Origin: Neoceratodus forsteri
Taxonomy: Eukaryota; Chordata; Ceratodontiformes; Ceratodontidae
Direction of reading: 5' to 3'
Assembly: GCA_016271365.2 (NCBI GenBank)
Contig: CM028129.1
Span: forward strand, 432,580,501 to 432,644,500
Length of the DNA stretch: 64,000 bases
The notes beneath the pieces were generated by a model. It was not told the origin of the DNA and ran no database searches. It was given only the letters and a program-made list of their open reading frames with translations. A program made the translations under genes and the position numbers. This document shows positions 22,660 through 34,563 of the stretch, one piece after another (within the stretch, counting starts at the first letter, position 1; each line of letters begins with the position of its first letter).

Positions 22660-23060
22660 CATCTAGCAAGTGCTCTGGTAGTAGTCTTCCGACTCCATTG
22701 TTTCTACATGAGCAATTGTTACTGGAGTGTCTTTCACAGATTCATCTGCAAAAGACATTCCAGAAACAATTGCCTATGTGATGCTGGGATTGGGATACAG
22801 TTCAAAGTGAGTCTGTTCGCAGAGGTCACTAGACTCTGTGGAAGGGTGGATGCTGAGGAGGGGATCAGCACCATGAAAAAGGATGTAGAAAAGCTGCAGT
22901 AGTAGTCTAACATACGCCAGATTAAATTCAATGCCAGGAAATGTAAAGTGATGCACAACTGAAACAAAATTCTGTGGACAGAATATTGCATCCATAGGCT
23001 CACAGAAGAGCACTAAATGGAAAAAAAGAGACCTAGGGGTTATAAAAAATATGAGTTTGA
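22660..23060 (+). pseudogene. CR1-family RT fragment (plus)
   Basis: The frame near 22800-22900 reads KVSLFAEVTRLCGRVDAEEG then MKKDVEKLQ. This is the CR1 RT stretch around motif C (FADDTKL...GRV) with the active site decayed to FAEVT, followed by the LQ-type helix. The next bases encode INFNARKCKVMH-like residues. A sister copy lies in reverse at 44270-44890, and both carry the same hairpin. Confidence 0.65.
22711..22774. repeat. hairpin inside the CR1 fragment
   Basis: gcaattgttactggagtgtc and gacattccagaaacaattgc pair with a few mismatches. The same hairpin, better preserved, is at 44790-44842. Confidence 0.7.
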
Positions 23061-23480
23061 AAGCTTATTCCCGGTGTATTACAGACCAATTCATCTCAGT
23101 GTAGAAAACCTCTCCCTAGTCTGAAATATTTCCGGGAGGAAGAGACAGATGCACAGGTGGATTTGCTCTATGTACCATTAGGATCCTTTCCAGCAACATT
23201 AATGTTTGATTTATGTACCCATTTCCCCACTGGAAATGATAAGGAAACATTATCTAAAGGTCATATTGTGGCCACCTGTGTAGCTCTAAGATATTCAGTA
23301 TGCAAGACATAACAAGCACAGGTATTGGATCTAAAAGATTAAACTGCAAAGGATGTCATCAGCAGACAACGGCCTTGTGACAAACCAACGTCATTCATTA
23401 TAGCTTTAAAGCACAGACCTACTCCGTAAGTGCATTTCCTGTTTCCAGTGTACTTCATGTATTTATAAATAGAAAGATAA

Positions 23481-23483
<3 letters not shown>
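23061..23483. other. no gene recognised
   Basis: No coding signal or known repeat identified. Confidence 0.4.

Positions 23484-23523
<40 letters not shown>
23484..23523. repeat. (GA)n microsatellite, ~20 repeats
   Basis: An uninterrupted GA dinucleotide run of 40 bp. Confidence 0.95.
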
Positions 23524-23528
<5 letters not shown>

Positions 23529-24260
23529 GCATTAGTTACCATAATCTAATCTTTGCTTCCTGTGACAAATTAGCTGCCAGGGTTGTTAAAGCTTCATCAT
23601 GGAAAACGTTTTTGAATTAATTCCCAACGTGGATATACTTGAACCTCACCTAATTAGTTAGGTGAGACAATTACCCACCTGTAAATGTGATAAAACAGTA
23701 CTGCACTTGCCTTGTCCTCAGAAAAAAAAATCCCAGTATCTTGCTGCATACATGGAGCTTGTCCCTGTTTCACTATGTTGTTTTGACATAAGACATTGGG
23801 CAGCAAGGCTGACAAAGTAATCTAATTTGCAATCTGATTACTGTTAGGTAACTGATAAGGGATTTAAAAAGAACAGAATTTCTCACAAGTTTCAGCTTGC
23901 ATGTATACAGTGATACACAGATGGTAAAGGACAGAAAAAGACTATGGGCAGCATTTTCGAAGCCATTGCAAAGCAAAGGAAAAGTCCCTTACTGGTGAGC
24001 AAATTACCTGACATGCGCAGAGTGATATAATGGAACAGATGCAGAGCCACGTTTGCACCTGCAAAGCCAGTTCCATTATACGTACCTCCAAGGGAGTGCA
24101 GGGCAATAAAGGAGCAAAATGCATCCCAAGCCCCCTGCTGGCCCAGGAAGGTAGCACTGCTGATGGAAAGGTATAGGCAGGCCTTACAATCACAAGGACA
24201 AACAAGCATTTGCACAGGGTAAAGCTGTTTGCTCTTGGGACACACGGCCCCATAATAGAA
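23524..24260. other. unassigned sequence, possible DNA-element fragment
   Basis: A segment from 23955 (ttttcgaagcc) to about 24225 (gcatttgcacagggta) has a loose reverse-complement counterpart at 41430-41675 (catttgcacagggta ... cttcga). This suggests a shared repeat. Neither copy codes for anything. Confidence 0.35.
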
Positions 24261-25260
24261 GCGGACCCTCCGGAGCAAGCTAGGCGGTCAAGAGGGTTTC
24301 ACAGCAAGCTCTCCCCCACAACACCACCGAAACTGGAGCCCAGAGAAAACCCTCAGCGGACCCTCCGGAGCAAGCTAGGCAGTCGAGCAAGCTCTCCCCC
24401 ACACCACCACCGAAACTGGAGCCCAGAGAAAACCCTCAGGTACTTAGCTACACAAGAGGAGCAGCTCGCCTGATCGCGACCGTTTCCTGGAACCGCTGAT
24501 TTTTTCAAACTAAACTCTTGGTGCCTTTTTTCTAGAGGCTCTAAATATATCAGCCCAGCAGTGGAGATAGTTTATTTTTTAAGAACTGTAACTTCAGCAT
24601 TGCTGTAAATGATGCTGCGAACCGGCTGCTACTTTAAATTACTTTAAAATCCCTTTAAGACTTTTTCTGTTGCTTGTACTGAATGGAGATAGTTTATTTG
24701 TTCAATAATTTTAACCTCAGCATTGCCGTAGTTGACTCTGCTTACCAGCTGCCACTTTAAATTACTTAAAATTACCCTGTAAGACTCTTTCTGTTGTTTC
24801 AATCTTGTGGGTTTTATCATTAAATTGCAAGATTAATCAGGGTGAAGGTATCCCGATACAACCCAGCCCCCCCACCACCACAGAGAAACTCCCTCCTCCT
24901 ACCTATATTAACTCTCTCTCTGTCTTCTCTATCCTCCACAGTGGACCCTCCGGAGCAAGCTAGGCGGTTGAGAGGGCTACACAGCAAGCTCTTCCCCACA
25001 CCACTACCGAAACCGGAGCCGAGAGAAAACCCTCAGATACTTAGCTACGCAAGAGGAGCAGCTTGCCTGATCGCGACCGTTTCCTGGAGCCACTGGCTTT
25101 GCCCCGCCACTCCCACCACCACCCTTGGTCGGCATTCCAATATATAGGTTGATTTCTGATCACATGATCACAAAATAACCTATCAGTCCACTTTCCCACC
25201 TGCAGCTTATCTTTTCTCACCACTAGAGGCCCCCTTACTTTCTTCTCCAGTCCTGTCACT
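24261..25260 (+). promoter_or_regulatory. repeated 5' UTR of LINE copy B
   Basis: The block ggaccctccggagcaagcta starts at about 24263, 24358 and 24943. The first two are 95 bp apart; the second unit extends through a 585-bp monomer before the third. Shared later text (aagaggagcagct.gcctgat) confirms the duplication. A final block, accacccttggtcggc followed by tatata at 25141-25146, matches copy C (accacccttggtcagc then ttttatag at 31171). By analogy with L1 monomer promoters this is probably promoter DNA; promoter activity is inferred. Confidence 0.65.
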
Positions 25261-25689
25261 TACTTTCCAACTCTCTACCCTACCATGCTCCCACTTACCC
25301 TCGTCACTCTCCTCCTACTATTCCCTCAGGCACCTTCGCCTCCCACTCATAACATGAAAATGGGGTGCAAAACTGAAACCCTCTGTCATCATGCAGCCTG
25401 GCACTCCCAGCCTACCCCACCCCAGTGCACCTGAACTCCCAGCCTTTACAAACCCAGACAGAAAAACTATCGACAACACCATAACACATACATAGACACC
25501 TCCACCCTCACCCCTGGATACCATCTCCCTCGTTAAGTAACCCACTGGAGCCCCTCCTTCTCTTGTCAACCTCCTTCCACATCCACAACACAGCAAATCC
25601 CCCGCTTTCCCCACTTACTCCTCCTATCTGCCCCCCTTACCCTGAAACTACCAACACCCACCATCGGCCACGCACTGCATAAATGCCAA

Positions 25690-28515
25690 AGACCTACTAC
25701 TCGAGCAAGCAGCAACCGCCTCAGGTCACTCATTCTTCTTCTTCTTCTTCTTCTGACAGGCAGTGTCCACCCCAACCCTGGCCCTCTAAATTCCCCACCA
25801 TCTCACCCATCTCTAGGAAATGGCCTACGCATTGCCTCACTAAACATTTGTAGCCTTCAAAAAAAATGGGACTCCTTTCAGGGGTGGGTACACCAGAATC
25901 ACCCCGACATCATTGCTCTGAGTGAAACCTGGCTCTCCCCCTCAGTCCCCGACTCGGCAGTTAACCTCCCTGGATACCTCTTTATAAATCTGTCCATGAG
26001 TGGGTGCAGGTGCTGCTGCTCTACCTCCAAGGATTCACTCTCTGCCACCTACTTCCTCTGCCTCTACTAACTTCCAGGGCTCGGCCCTCACCCTAAAATT
26101 AACACTAGGTAAGTCAACATCCCCTCTCCTCCTCACCACTGCTTATGTCCCTCCCAGAAACCAGAAGCTAGCCTTCCAAGCCATCATGTCCTACCTCACC
26201 ACCCTACCCCCAAAGCATGAAAAAATACTACTGGAGGATTTCAACATAAATTGGCTGGCCAAAACAACTGCCCCATACATCAACAAGGCTGCTGCCCTCG
26301 ATCTCACACAGGTCGTCAAAACCCTCACCTGGCTACACGCCCGCACAGGGTCATCCTCCCTGCTAGACCTAGTTTTCACCAACCACCACCACAAAATAAC
26401 CAGCACCCTAGTCCTCCCTGACACCCTAAGTGACCACTCACCAGTACTCTGCAATGGGTCTGGTACCCCCCTCAAAACCTCTCCTAAAATTACTGCACAA
26501 CGCAAACTAGGGCCTGGTAAACTAGCCCAACTCAAGGCCCACCTCAGAGAATGGGACTGGACACCCCTAACTAACACCCTCGACTCTAACTATGCCTTTG
26601 AACTATTTATCACCACCTTTAACGCAGCCTGTGACAAGTTCACCCCCCTCACCAAAACTATGACCAAAGGGAATCATGACCCATGGTTCTTGGACCACCT
26701 CCTAGGCCTACTACATCAGCGTGATGCACTATGGCACCTTGCCAATGAGACCCAACGGCCTCTGGGCAGGCAACGTTATTGGGAGGCCCAAAACAAGTGC
26801 ACCTAGGCCATATGCACCACCAAAGCGAACTATTACAAAGCCACCTCAACCTCCACCTGGGGCACTGGATGCAAGTTCTGGGAAAACATTAAGGAACTCT
26901 GTGGCAAAGCCCCAAATCTGCCACCTGACCAAATGCTAATAGATGGTAGCCTCTCCACCGATCCCTTCAGTATAGCCTTGGCCCTAGACTCCGCTTTCAC
27001 TGATCTCTCCCATGTGCTGCCCCCAAATTTCTTCGATCCCCCGCCAGCCTGTTTGGCCCCACCACCCTCCCCTTGCTCCACCCTTCTACCTACGAGTCCT
27101 TACCCGGGAGACTGCCAAACCCTACCTAACCAAAGCTATTAGCCACAATCACTATGGTCCACGACTCCCTGGACCTCAGACTTCTCCACCTTACCCTCCT
27201 GGAGTCCTGGCCCCACTCACCCATATTCTCAACCGCTCCCTCTGTCAAGGGAAATTCCCCACCCACTGGAAATCGGCCTACATCACACCCATCCATAAAA
27301 GTGGTGACCGCACATCCACAAACAACTACCGCCCCATCTCTATCCTACCTCCCCTTTCTAAGGCACTAGAACGCATAGTCGCCGACCAACTTATTGACCA
27401 CCTAAATAAATATAACCTTCTATCCAGACAGCAACACAGTTTCCCTAAGGGTCATAGTACCACCACCGCCCTCCTTGAATTTACCTCCCATGTCCACTCA
27501 GCCCTGGACCTTGGCCACCACACAGGCACCATCTTTGTGGACCTATCTAAGGCATTCGATACCGTAAACCATGCCCTCTTACTGAACACCCTGGCTTACA
27601 CGGGTTTCTCCAATGATGCCATAAACTGGTCCACCAGCTATCTCTCCAATAGAATGGCGATAGTCAAGGTAGGCCCTGTCCTGTCCCCCCACCTCCCAAT
27701 CTGCTCTGGTGTCCTACAGGCTCCATACTTGGCCCACTACTTTTCAGCCTATACCTTAACTCCCTCCCATCGTCATGCCCCGGAAATCTGCTCCTATATG
27801 CGGATGATGCAGTCCTGTTTGCCTCTGACCCGACACCCCTCAAACTCCACCAAACTCTCCAACACTCTTTCCATGAAGCGGAAGACTGGCTCACCACACC
27901 CAGCATCTTATAATCAACTACAATAAGACAAAAGTCATGATATTCTCCCACCCTCAGAACCCACTCAAGAACTTCTGCTCCCAATTTCTCACTGCCAATC
28001 AGACCCCCCTAGAACAAGTAAGCAGCTTTAAATATTTAGAGATCACACCAGACCCCGCCCTCAGCTTTAATCAACATATCCCACACCTATCAACAGCCCT
28101 TAGCTCCAGACTAGGTGTACTCTACCGGTACAAACACTGCCTCACCCCTGAAGCATTACAACTTACCATAAACTCCTCGATCCTCTCCCTGCTGGGCTAC
28201 GGCATCCTAATCTACAGTGCCGCTCCATCCACAACCCTTAACAGACTCTGGCTCATTCTTAACAAAGCCTGCCATCTCATCCTTGGATGTGACCGTTTCA
28301 CACACTCCTGCTCCCTATACAGTAACACTAACTGGCTAAACTTAGATAGCAGAATCAGGTACCACACCTGCCTTATGACTAAAAAGGTATTACTAGGCCT
28401 CACCCCACCTACCCTAGACCAAATTATCCTCCCAACACCACCAGGAAAAACAACCCGTAGCTCAAACAAGCAGCTGCTGTGGGTACCCCGAGGCTGGACT
28501 TCCCAATTCCAGTGA
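25690..28515 (+). pseudogene. LINE ORF (endonuclease and RT), copy B
   Basis: The frame opens with a hydrophobic leucine run encoded by (CTT)n, then TGSVHPNPGP (NPGP at 25774-25785), then LRIASLNICSLQKKWD and ALSETWL of the APE-like endonuclease. After a frameshift near 25990 the nuclease continues to DFNINWL and TLSDHSPVL. The RT shows NNYRPISILPPLSKALE, FVDLSKAFDTVNHALLL, a frameshift near 27715, then GSILGPLLFSLYLNSL and LLYADDAVLFAS (YADD intact at 27797-27808). A C-terminal domain runs from 27937 to 28515. At least three frameshifts and a stop make it inactive. Confidence 0.82.
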
Positions 28516-29118
28516 ACTTTCAGTTACAGAGCCCCTTCCTGGACTAACTCGCTCCCAAGCCATATAACTAATGAAATAAGTCTTGGCCCTTATAAATCCA
28601 AGCTAAGGAATACCCCAGGATTGACTTAGGCCTCATTTTAAACTAACTATTATCTGGTCCCGTACTAAATGCACCTATGAAACTATATGACTATCAGCCT
28701 TCTACAGAACCCTCTGTAACTATATGGCTGTGATAAAGTATTGAAACTTCTGTTAGCCATCTACTGAACAAGTATGTAACTTCAATGCCTGTTATTTGTA
28801 ATGTGCTGTAATCTGTAATCGAGTACTGTCCCTGTACCTTTTATGTATGACGTGGAACCTTTGTAAATGAGTCCCTGACTCAAAGGTCTTTTCTGAATAT
28901 TACAATAAATAAAATAAATAGAAAATGATGACTTTGTCCATGGATGGGGCAAGGAAGATATTTATGTGTCAGTATATCCTCATTACAATACAAGGAGCAA
29001 AGGTTTGCTCCTCCAAACTGCTTCAGGCTGAATGTTCCACACTACAGCCTGTGGTCGACAGTGCAGTTGGTCCACCAAAGGAAGCACAGCATACAAGCCC
29101 CTACATTGGTAGATGGCC

Positions 29119-29340
29119 CTGGCTTCTGTTGGTCTCCCTTCCCTCACCTGCTCCCCCAAAACATGTAATCATCACTGGCATCCAGTGGTTCCCCCACCCT
29201 CACCCAATCCCCAGACACATATACTTAATAGTCCCTGGTGCCCAGTGGTCCCCCCACCCTCATCATTCTTCAAACACATAAACATGATACTCCCTGGCAT
29301 CCAAGGGTTCCCCATCCCTCCTTAAATCCCCAAAACACTG
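29119..29340. repeat. 60-bp minisatellite, left part
   Basis: The ctggcatccagtggt-type block begins at 29175, 29235 and 29295, exactly 60 bp apart, with a diverged unit at 29119. The array is interrupted after 29340 by L1-b and continues from 40908. Confidence 0.88.
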
Positions 29341-29478
29341 GGGGGTGCTAATGAACAGCTAAGAAGTAAGATGCATTCTCCTCGAGCTCCGCACCCCGGA
29401 GACCTAAATACATTATTTTTCAATAAAGTTAAGGTAAATAGAATTGGATATTGCTATATAAGTGTCCTGCACTGCATA

Positions 29479-29730
29479 ATGATGGACGATTACCTCTCTA
29501 ATGCAACTGGGAAGCCCGCTAGAAATGCTGGAAAGAACGTAAAGAAACAGCCGACTGGGCCCACAACAGAAGGTACAGGCCCAATATCTTTCTCGGCGGC
29601 AGAACTGACTGTGTTGGGGAGAGAGGTGACAACGCAGGTGCTGGCGGCATTGAATCCCCGCTTTGAAAAGCTGGAGAACCAGATAGAAGCAAAGCTGCAA
29701 GAAATAGTGGAGAGAACCGCAGCACACAGC
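29479..29730 (+). pseudogene. L1 ORF1, N-terminal part
   Basis: The ATG pair at 29479 and 29482 opens a frame that runs through a basic segment (KPARNAGKNVKKQ) into a helical stretch, VTTQVLAALNPRFEKLENQI, the beginning of the ORF1 coiled coil. It stops making sense at about 29730, where the nested LINE's 5' UTR begins. The frame resumes at 34882 with RLMEVEDRTARVEDL. The first ATG is chosen because it lies 138 bp from the defined L1 5' end. Confidence 0.75.
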
Positions 29731-31290
29731 CCTCCCCTGCATCGCCCAACCTTGGAACCCCCCGAAGTACCAGAAGCTGGCATAGGGGTCATGAGGGCTC
29801 CAGGAGTAAACGCCAGCCCTCCCCTGCATCACCCAACCTCGGAACCCCCTCCGAAGTACCAGAAGCTGGCATAGGGGTCGTGAGGGCTCCAGGAGTAAAC
29901 GCCAGCCCTCCCCTGCATTGCCTGACCCCGGAACCCCCCCCCAAAGCACCAGAAGCTGGTATAGGGGTTGTGAGGGCTCCAGGAGTAAATGCAAGCCCTC
30001 TTCTGCATCGCCCAACCTCGGACCCCCCCCCCACAAAGCACCAGATATGGGAAAAACGGCAGCAGAGCACAAATTCAGGCACCAAATTCAAAACTGCAAA
30101 CTGCTGATTCATTTTTAAAAACTCTTTCAGCTTGTCCACTGCTGCTTCTCTGTGCTTCTGTGTGCTTAAGATTAATTAATTGTCGTCGCAGGAGTGCTGA
30201 TAGTTTTTGTAATCCTAATTTTCGTCTGTTTCACCCTGCTGAAATAACTGTTTGTATAAGTGCTTTAAGTAAACCTGTTTTCCCCACTGAAATGCATAGT
30301 ATCATGTGGCGCTTTAAGGACTGTTTGGTTTTCCCCTGGTAATCTTGATACAGTGCGCGTTAAGGCAACCGGGGCAAACTAGCAGCTCACAGCATTTAGG
30401 GCTCTCAAGTCCTTAATTGTGTTACTGCATAATAAATCTACTTTACAGCTTGTGCAGCATTGCCTGAGCAGTTAGTGAGGAGAGGCTACCCTGACTTCCG
30501 TAGTCTTTGGTGCTCTAAGCAACACTCGTGCCCCATACTCAATCCTCAACTAAAAAACTAAACGGGGAGCCTGTGCAGCATTGCCTGAGCTGCTTGAGTG
30601 GAGAGGCTGCCTTGACTCCCGTAGTGCGACTCACCGATATAGCCTAGCTGAATTTGACCTCCAGATACAAATCACCCCCGATCAGCGTGACCACGCCAGC
30701 ACCAGGATCACGGTGGCCATTAACCTCGTGGTCTCAAAGACCCCCTCTACCGTAATTAGGTCGCTCAATCCTACTTGCTCCACACATTTGTAACAATGCC
30801 AATCAAATCCCCTGCTCCAATTGTTTGTTCACTTACCTGAAAGCTGTAATCTTACTCCTCCCACTGTTTTACTATAAAACCCCTCTTTTCTTCCACTGAA
30901 GCTGGCACAGGGGTCGTGAGGGCTCCAGGAGTAAACGCCAGCCCTCCCCTGCATCGCCCGACCTCGGAACCCCCCCTCCCCGAAGCACCAGGTATGGGAA
31001 AAATGGCAGCAGAGCATGAATTCAGGCGCCAAATTCAAAACTGCAAACTGCTGATTCATCTTTAAAAACTCTTTCAGCTTGTCCACTGCTGCTTCTCTGT
31101 GCTTGTGTGTGCTTCTACCCTGCCCTCGCTATGCGCTGGCTCCCCGCCACCACCCTTGGTCAGCTCCTCCTTTTATAGGCTGTACAGGCAGTAGTCACAT
31201 GACTGAATAAAACCTATCAGCCCACTTTTCCATTTGCAGCTTATCAGCTGCCTCCACTAGAGATCACCTACCAATTTTCTCCCAGCTAAA
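29731..31290 (+). promoter_or_regulatory. repeated 5' UTR of LINE copy C
   Basis: An ~89-bp unit containing ggctccaggagtaaacgcca recurs with caggagt at 29801, 29890 and 29980, and again at 30926. The following block, tatgggaaaaacggcagcag, occurs at 30046 and 30993, giving a monomer of about 947 bp. Inside the monomer, gtgcagcattgcctgagc is duplicated at about 30450 and 30568. The shared accacccttggtcagc and TATA-like ttttatag (31171-31178) follow. The layout suggests tandem promoter monomers; function is inferred. Confidence 0.65.
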
Positions 31291-31463
31291 TTAATATACC
31301 TGCCCAGGATGTTGTTTCTCACTACATTCTTTTGCCTCTCTATGGCAACACAAACCTCTTTACCACGCACAACCCTCCCAATGAGGGAACCCCCACCAGC
31401 CCTGCCCCCTCGGTGCACCCCTTAGCCACACCTTGATGCCTCCCCTCACTCGCGGCACTGGAC

Positions 31464-34400
31464 TTGGTTCATGTCCACTACGGCATTATATATGCTGCAA
31501 TCCTGCCACCCTCTTTTCACCTGGGTCTCTCAATCTTAAAATCCTCAACCCTCCGTCACCCATCAGCTTCCTCTCTTCGCTGCAACACCAATGCATGCAA
31601 AACCAATTCCAGAACAAAAACGATGCATCTCTATGCCCTTCTCCTGCTCCTGTCAGGGGACATATTGGTAAACCCAGGTCCAAACCCAACCATCACCCCC
31701 ACCCCTTTCACTCTCCCCAAAGGCCTACGCATACTCCACCTAAATACCTGCAGCCTGCAAACCAAAATCTCGCTATTACAACCAATTACCTTAACACTAC
31801 ACCCCGACATACTGACCATCTCCGAAACCTGGCTAAAACCACATCACACGGATGCTGAAGTCTCCATCCCAGGATACACAATTATAAGGCATGACAGGTG
31901 AGGGAAAAAGAAAGGTGGCGGCACAGCCATGTATATCTCAAACAGTCATCAATTCACTATTGTGGAGATCCCCTCTCTCCCCGCAATTATAGACTCCACA
32001 CTAATTAAACTGTCACTTCCATATACCTCCCCAATATACGTGGCAAGCACATACTGCCCCCTATGCACACCCACTGATGATATCCTCTCCCACCTAACCA
32101 CGTTACAGTCCCTAGCTAAAGGAGGTGAGCTCCATACCACAGGGGATTATAATGCCAATTGGTTAGGAGTTGATAAAGCCCACCTGAAGACTAAAATAAA
32201 GGCCAAAAACCTCACGCAACTTATAAAAGAGCCTACCAGACTCAACCACAAGACAAAAAAACACTCCCTACTGGACTGGGCCCTCACCACGCACCCACAT
32301 AGAATCCTTAAAGCAGGCCTACTTCCTGACTCTATTAGCGATCATCACATGATTTACCTGATCAGGAAGGTTCATAGCCCCTCCCCCCCCTCCAAAGATG
32401 CTGCGCACCAGGTCGTACAACGCCCTAGACCTAGTATCTCTCCTGGTGGACCTGGGAAGGGTAAACTGGTCCTGCATCACCGAGGCATCTTCCATTGACG
32501 ATGCCTATAATGCATTTAAATTCAAATTCCTAAAAGTATGGGACAAACACACTCCACTGCGCACTAAAAGAGTTAGAGGAGTGCATCTCCCCTGGATCAC
32601 AGCTGACATAATCAGAATTTGCCACACCAGGGACCATGCCTGGAAAGCTTATAAGAAACTGGGCTCCCAGGCCTACCTTACTACCTGCAGAGCCCTTCGA
32701 AATGCTTGCACAAATAGCGTTCACCAAGCAAAAAAGTCCTACTTCCTATCTTCCTTTAGTAAAAATTCTAACCACCCTATGGACTTCCGGAAATCCCTCA
32801 AATCCCTGTTCTCTCCCCCAACCCAACCACCTCCCCCAACACTATTAGTAAATGGCACCCTCATCTCCAACCCCATCTGTGTTGCTGAAGCTTTCGACAT
32901 CCATTTCTCCAGCTGCGCCGACAACCTTCTATCCTCCCTCCAGAACAAGCACACCCCGGCCCACCCCCACTGCACCCACACCCCTAGCACTCACCCCTGA
33001 GTCCTACCTTTTGTATTCCAGCCAGTTTCCCCCACAGAAGTCCTCCACTCCCTACGGGCACTGAACCCTAACAAAGGCAAATACCCATCATCCCTGGACG
33101 CCAAGATGCTATTCCTGTCAGCCCCTGCCATAGCCACCCCACTGGCCGCACTTCTCAACCTCTCTTTCTCACTGGGAAAGGTACCAACGACATGGAAAAT
33201 GGCCACTGTCATCCCCCTCCCTAAAGGCGGTGACCCCTCCTGCCCAGGCAACTATAGGCCTATCTCCCTACTCCCGATTCTAGCCAAACTTCAGAATTGA
33301 CTTGTCTTGTCCCAACTCTCCCAGTACTTGGACGCCTCCTCCTTTTTCACTCCTTTCCAATCTGGCTTCCGCAAATCCCATTCTACCATCACCTCCCTAC
33401 TACATGTCTCGGGACATCTTCACAGAACCGACAAAGGACACATCACCACAGCCATTTTATAGATTTTGCAAGGCTTTCAATGTCTCGCATTCCCTACTTA
33501 TCTCCAAACTTACTGATGCAGGGCTAGCTCACCCAGCTATAGACTGGTTCCAAGACTATCTAGTGGGTAGGATGCAAGTGGACAGACTGGCCTCTCACAC
33601 ATCAAACCCCTTCCAGTCACTTCAGGAGTCCCCCAAGGATCTGTCCTAGGACCAATACTCTTCTCCATTTTTCTAAATGGCCTCCCCTCTGCATGCTCCC
33701 ACTCTTCCATCCAAATGTATGCAGACGATACAGTTCTGTACGCATCCGGCCCCTCAACAAGCAGTGTAGCATCTCTCCTTCAGGAGGATTTCTCAGCCAT
33801 CCAGCACTGGTTCATGACAAACCAGTTATCTCTAAACCCTAAAAAAACTGTGTCGCTTATATTTGGCTCCCAACAAAGACTCTCCCGCCAAACCCCCTGT
33901 CCCCCGTTCACAACCCTGGAAGGGGCACTCCTTGAGCAATGCACTAGCTATAGATATCTAGGCGTCTGGCTCGACCAGCACCTAGATTTCGCCTCTCACA
34001 TAGACTCCCTGCATAAGAAGCTGCTCCCAAAACTGGGGGCACTCTATTGAAACAAAACCTGTCTCCCTAAGCAAACGAGGCATGCCATAGTACAAAAAAT
34101 GATACTCCCTGTACTGGATTATGGCGACATAGTATACTCTATCACCCCTGCATCCACCCTGGCAAGCCTAGACACCCTATTCCACTCCTTCGGTCATTTC
34201 ATCCTCGACTCCCCACAATCCACTCACCACTGTACTTTATACAGCTCCCTAGCCCTACCATCTCTCCATGACCGCAGATTAATAAACTGCGCTAGGTTTG
34301 CTGCTAAATTCTGGACTCTCTCCCTCCCTCCCTACCTTGAATCTACTTTATCCCAACAACCTCACCCTGTGTACTCCTTAAGAGGCACAGACCCCAGACT

Positions 34401-34563
34401 TCTACATGTCCCACTTATGTGCCCTACCAAAGGCCAGTCAGCTTTTAAATTCAGAATCCCACAGATCTGGAACGCTCTCCCGGCCCCCATCAGACATGCA
34501 CAAAATCCCGGTCACCGTGCCAGACTACTCCAGGCACACTTCTCCTCCAGCTGCTCCTGCTAA
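31464..34563 (+). pseudogene. LINE ORF (endonuclease and RT), copy C
   Basis: From an ATG at 31623 the frame reads MHLYALLLLLSGDILVNPGP, then the APE-like endonuclease with LRILHLNTCSLQTK, ISETWL, GDYNANWL and SISDHHM. A linker region (32398-33000) precedes the RT motifs NYRPISLLPILAKL, FQSGFRKSHST, SGVPQGSVLGPILFS and MYADDTVLYASG (YADD at 33718-33729), YRYLGVWLDQHLDF, and a C-terminal domain ending SAFKFRIPQIWNALPAPI to the stop at 34561-34563. Stops at 31899-31901, 32998-33000, 33298-33300 and 34048-34050, plus frame changes around 33440-33620, disable it. Key catalytic residues remain visible. Confidence 0.85.

Larger units (their letters stand above)
24261..28916 (+). mobile_element. L2/CR1-group LINE, copy B, near full length
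   Basis: The element has a repeated 5' UTR (24261 to about 25600), an endonuclease-RT reading frame broken by several frameshifts (about 25690-28515), a 3' UTR and an AATAAATAAAATAAAT tail. The flanks share a candidate 7-bp TSD, aatagaa, at 24254-24260 and 28917-28923. It resembles copies A and C in layout but is a separate subfamily by sequence. No separate ORF1 was recognised. Confidence 0.82.

Noticed and set aside
23955..24225. Named DNA transposon shared with 41430-41671
   Set aside because: The similarity is patchy and I could not define ends or TSDs, so I did not assign a family.
29413..30139. Long overlapping frames on both strands (up to 219 codons)
   Set aside because: They arise because the ~89-bp repeat unit stays open in several frames; they are 5' UTR sequence.
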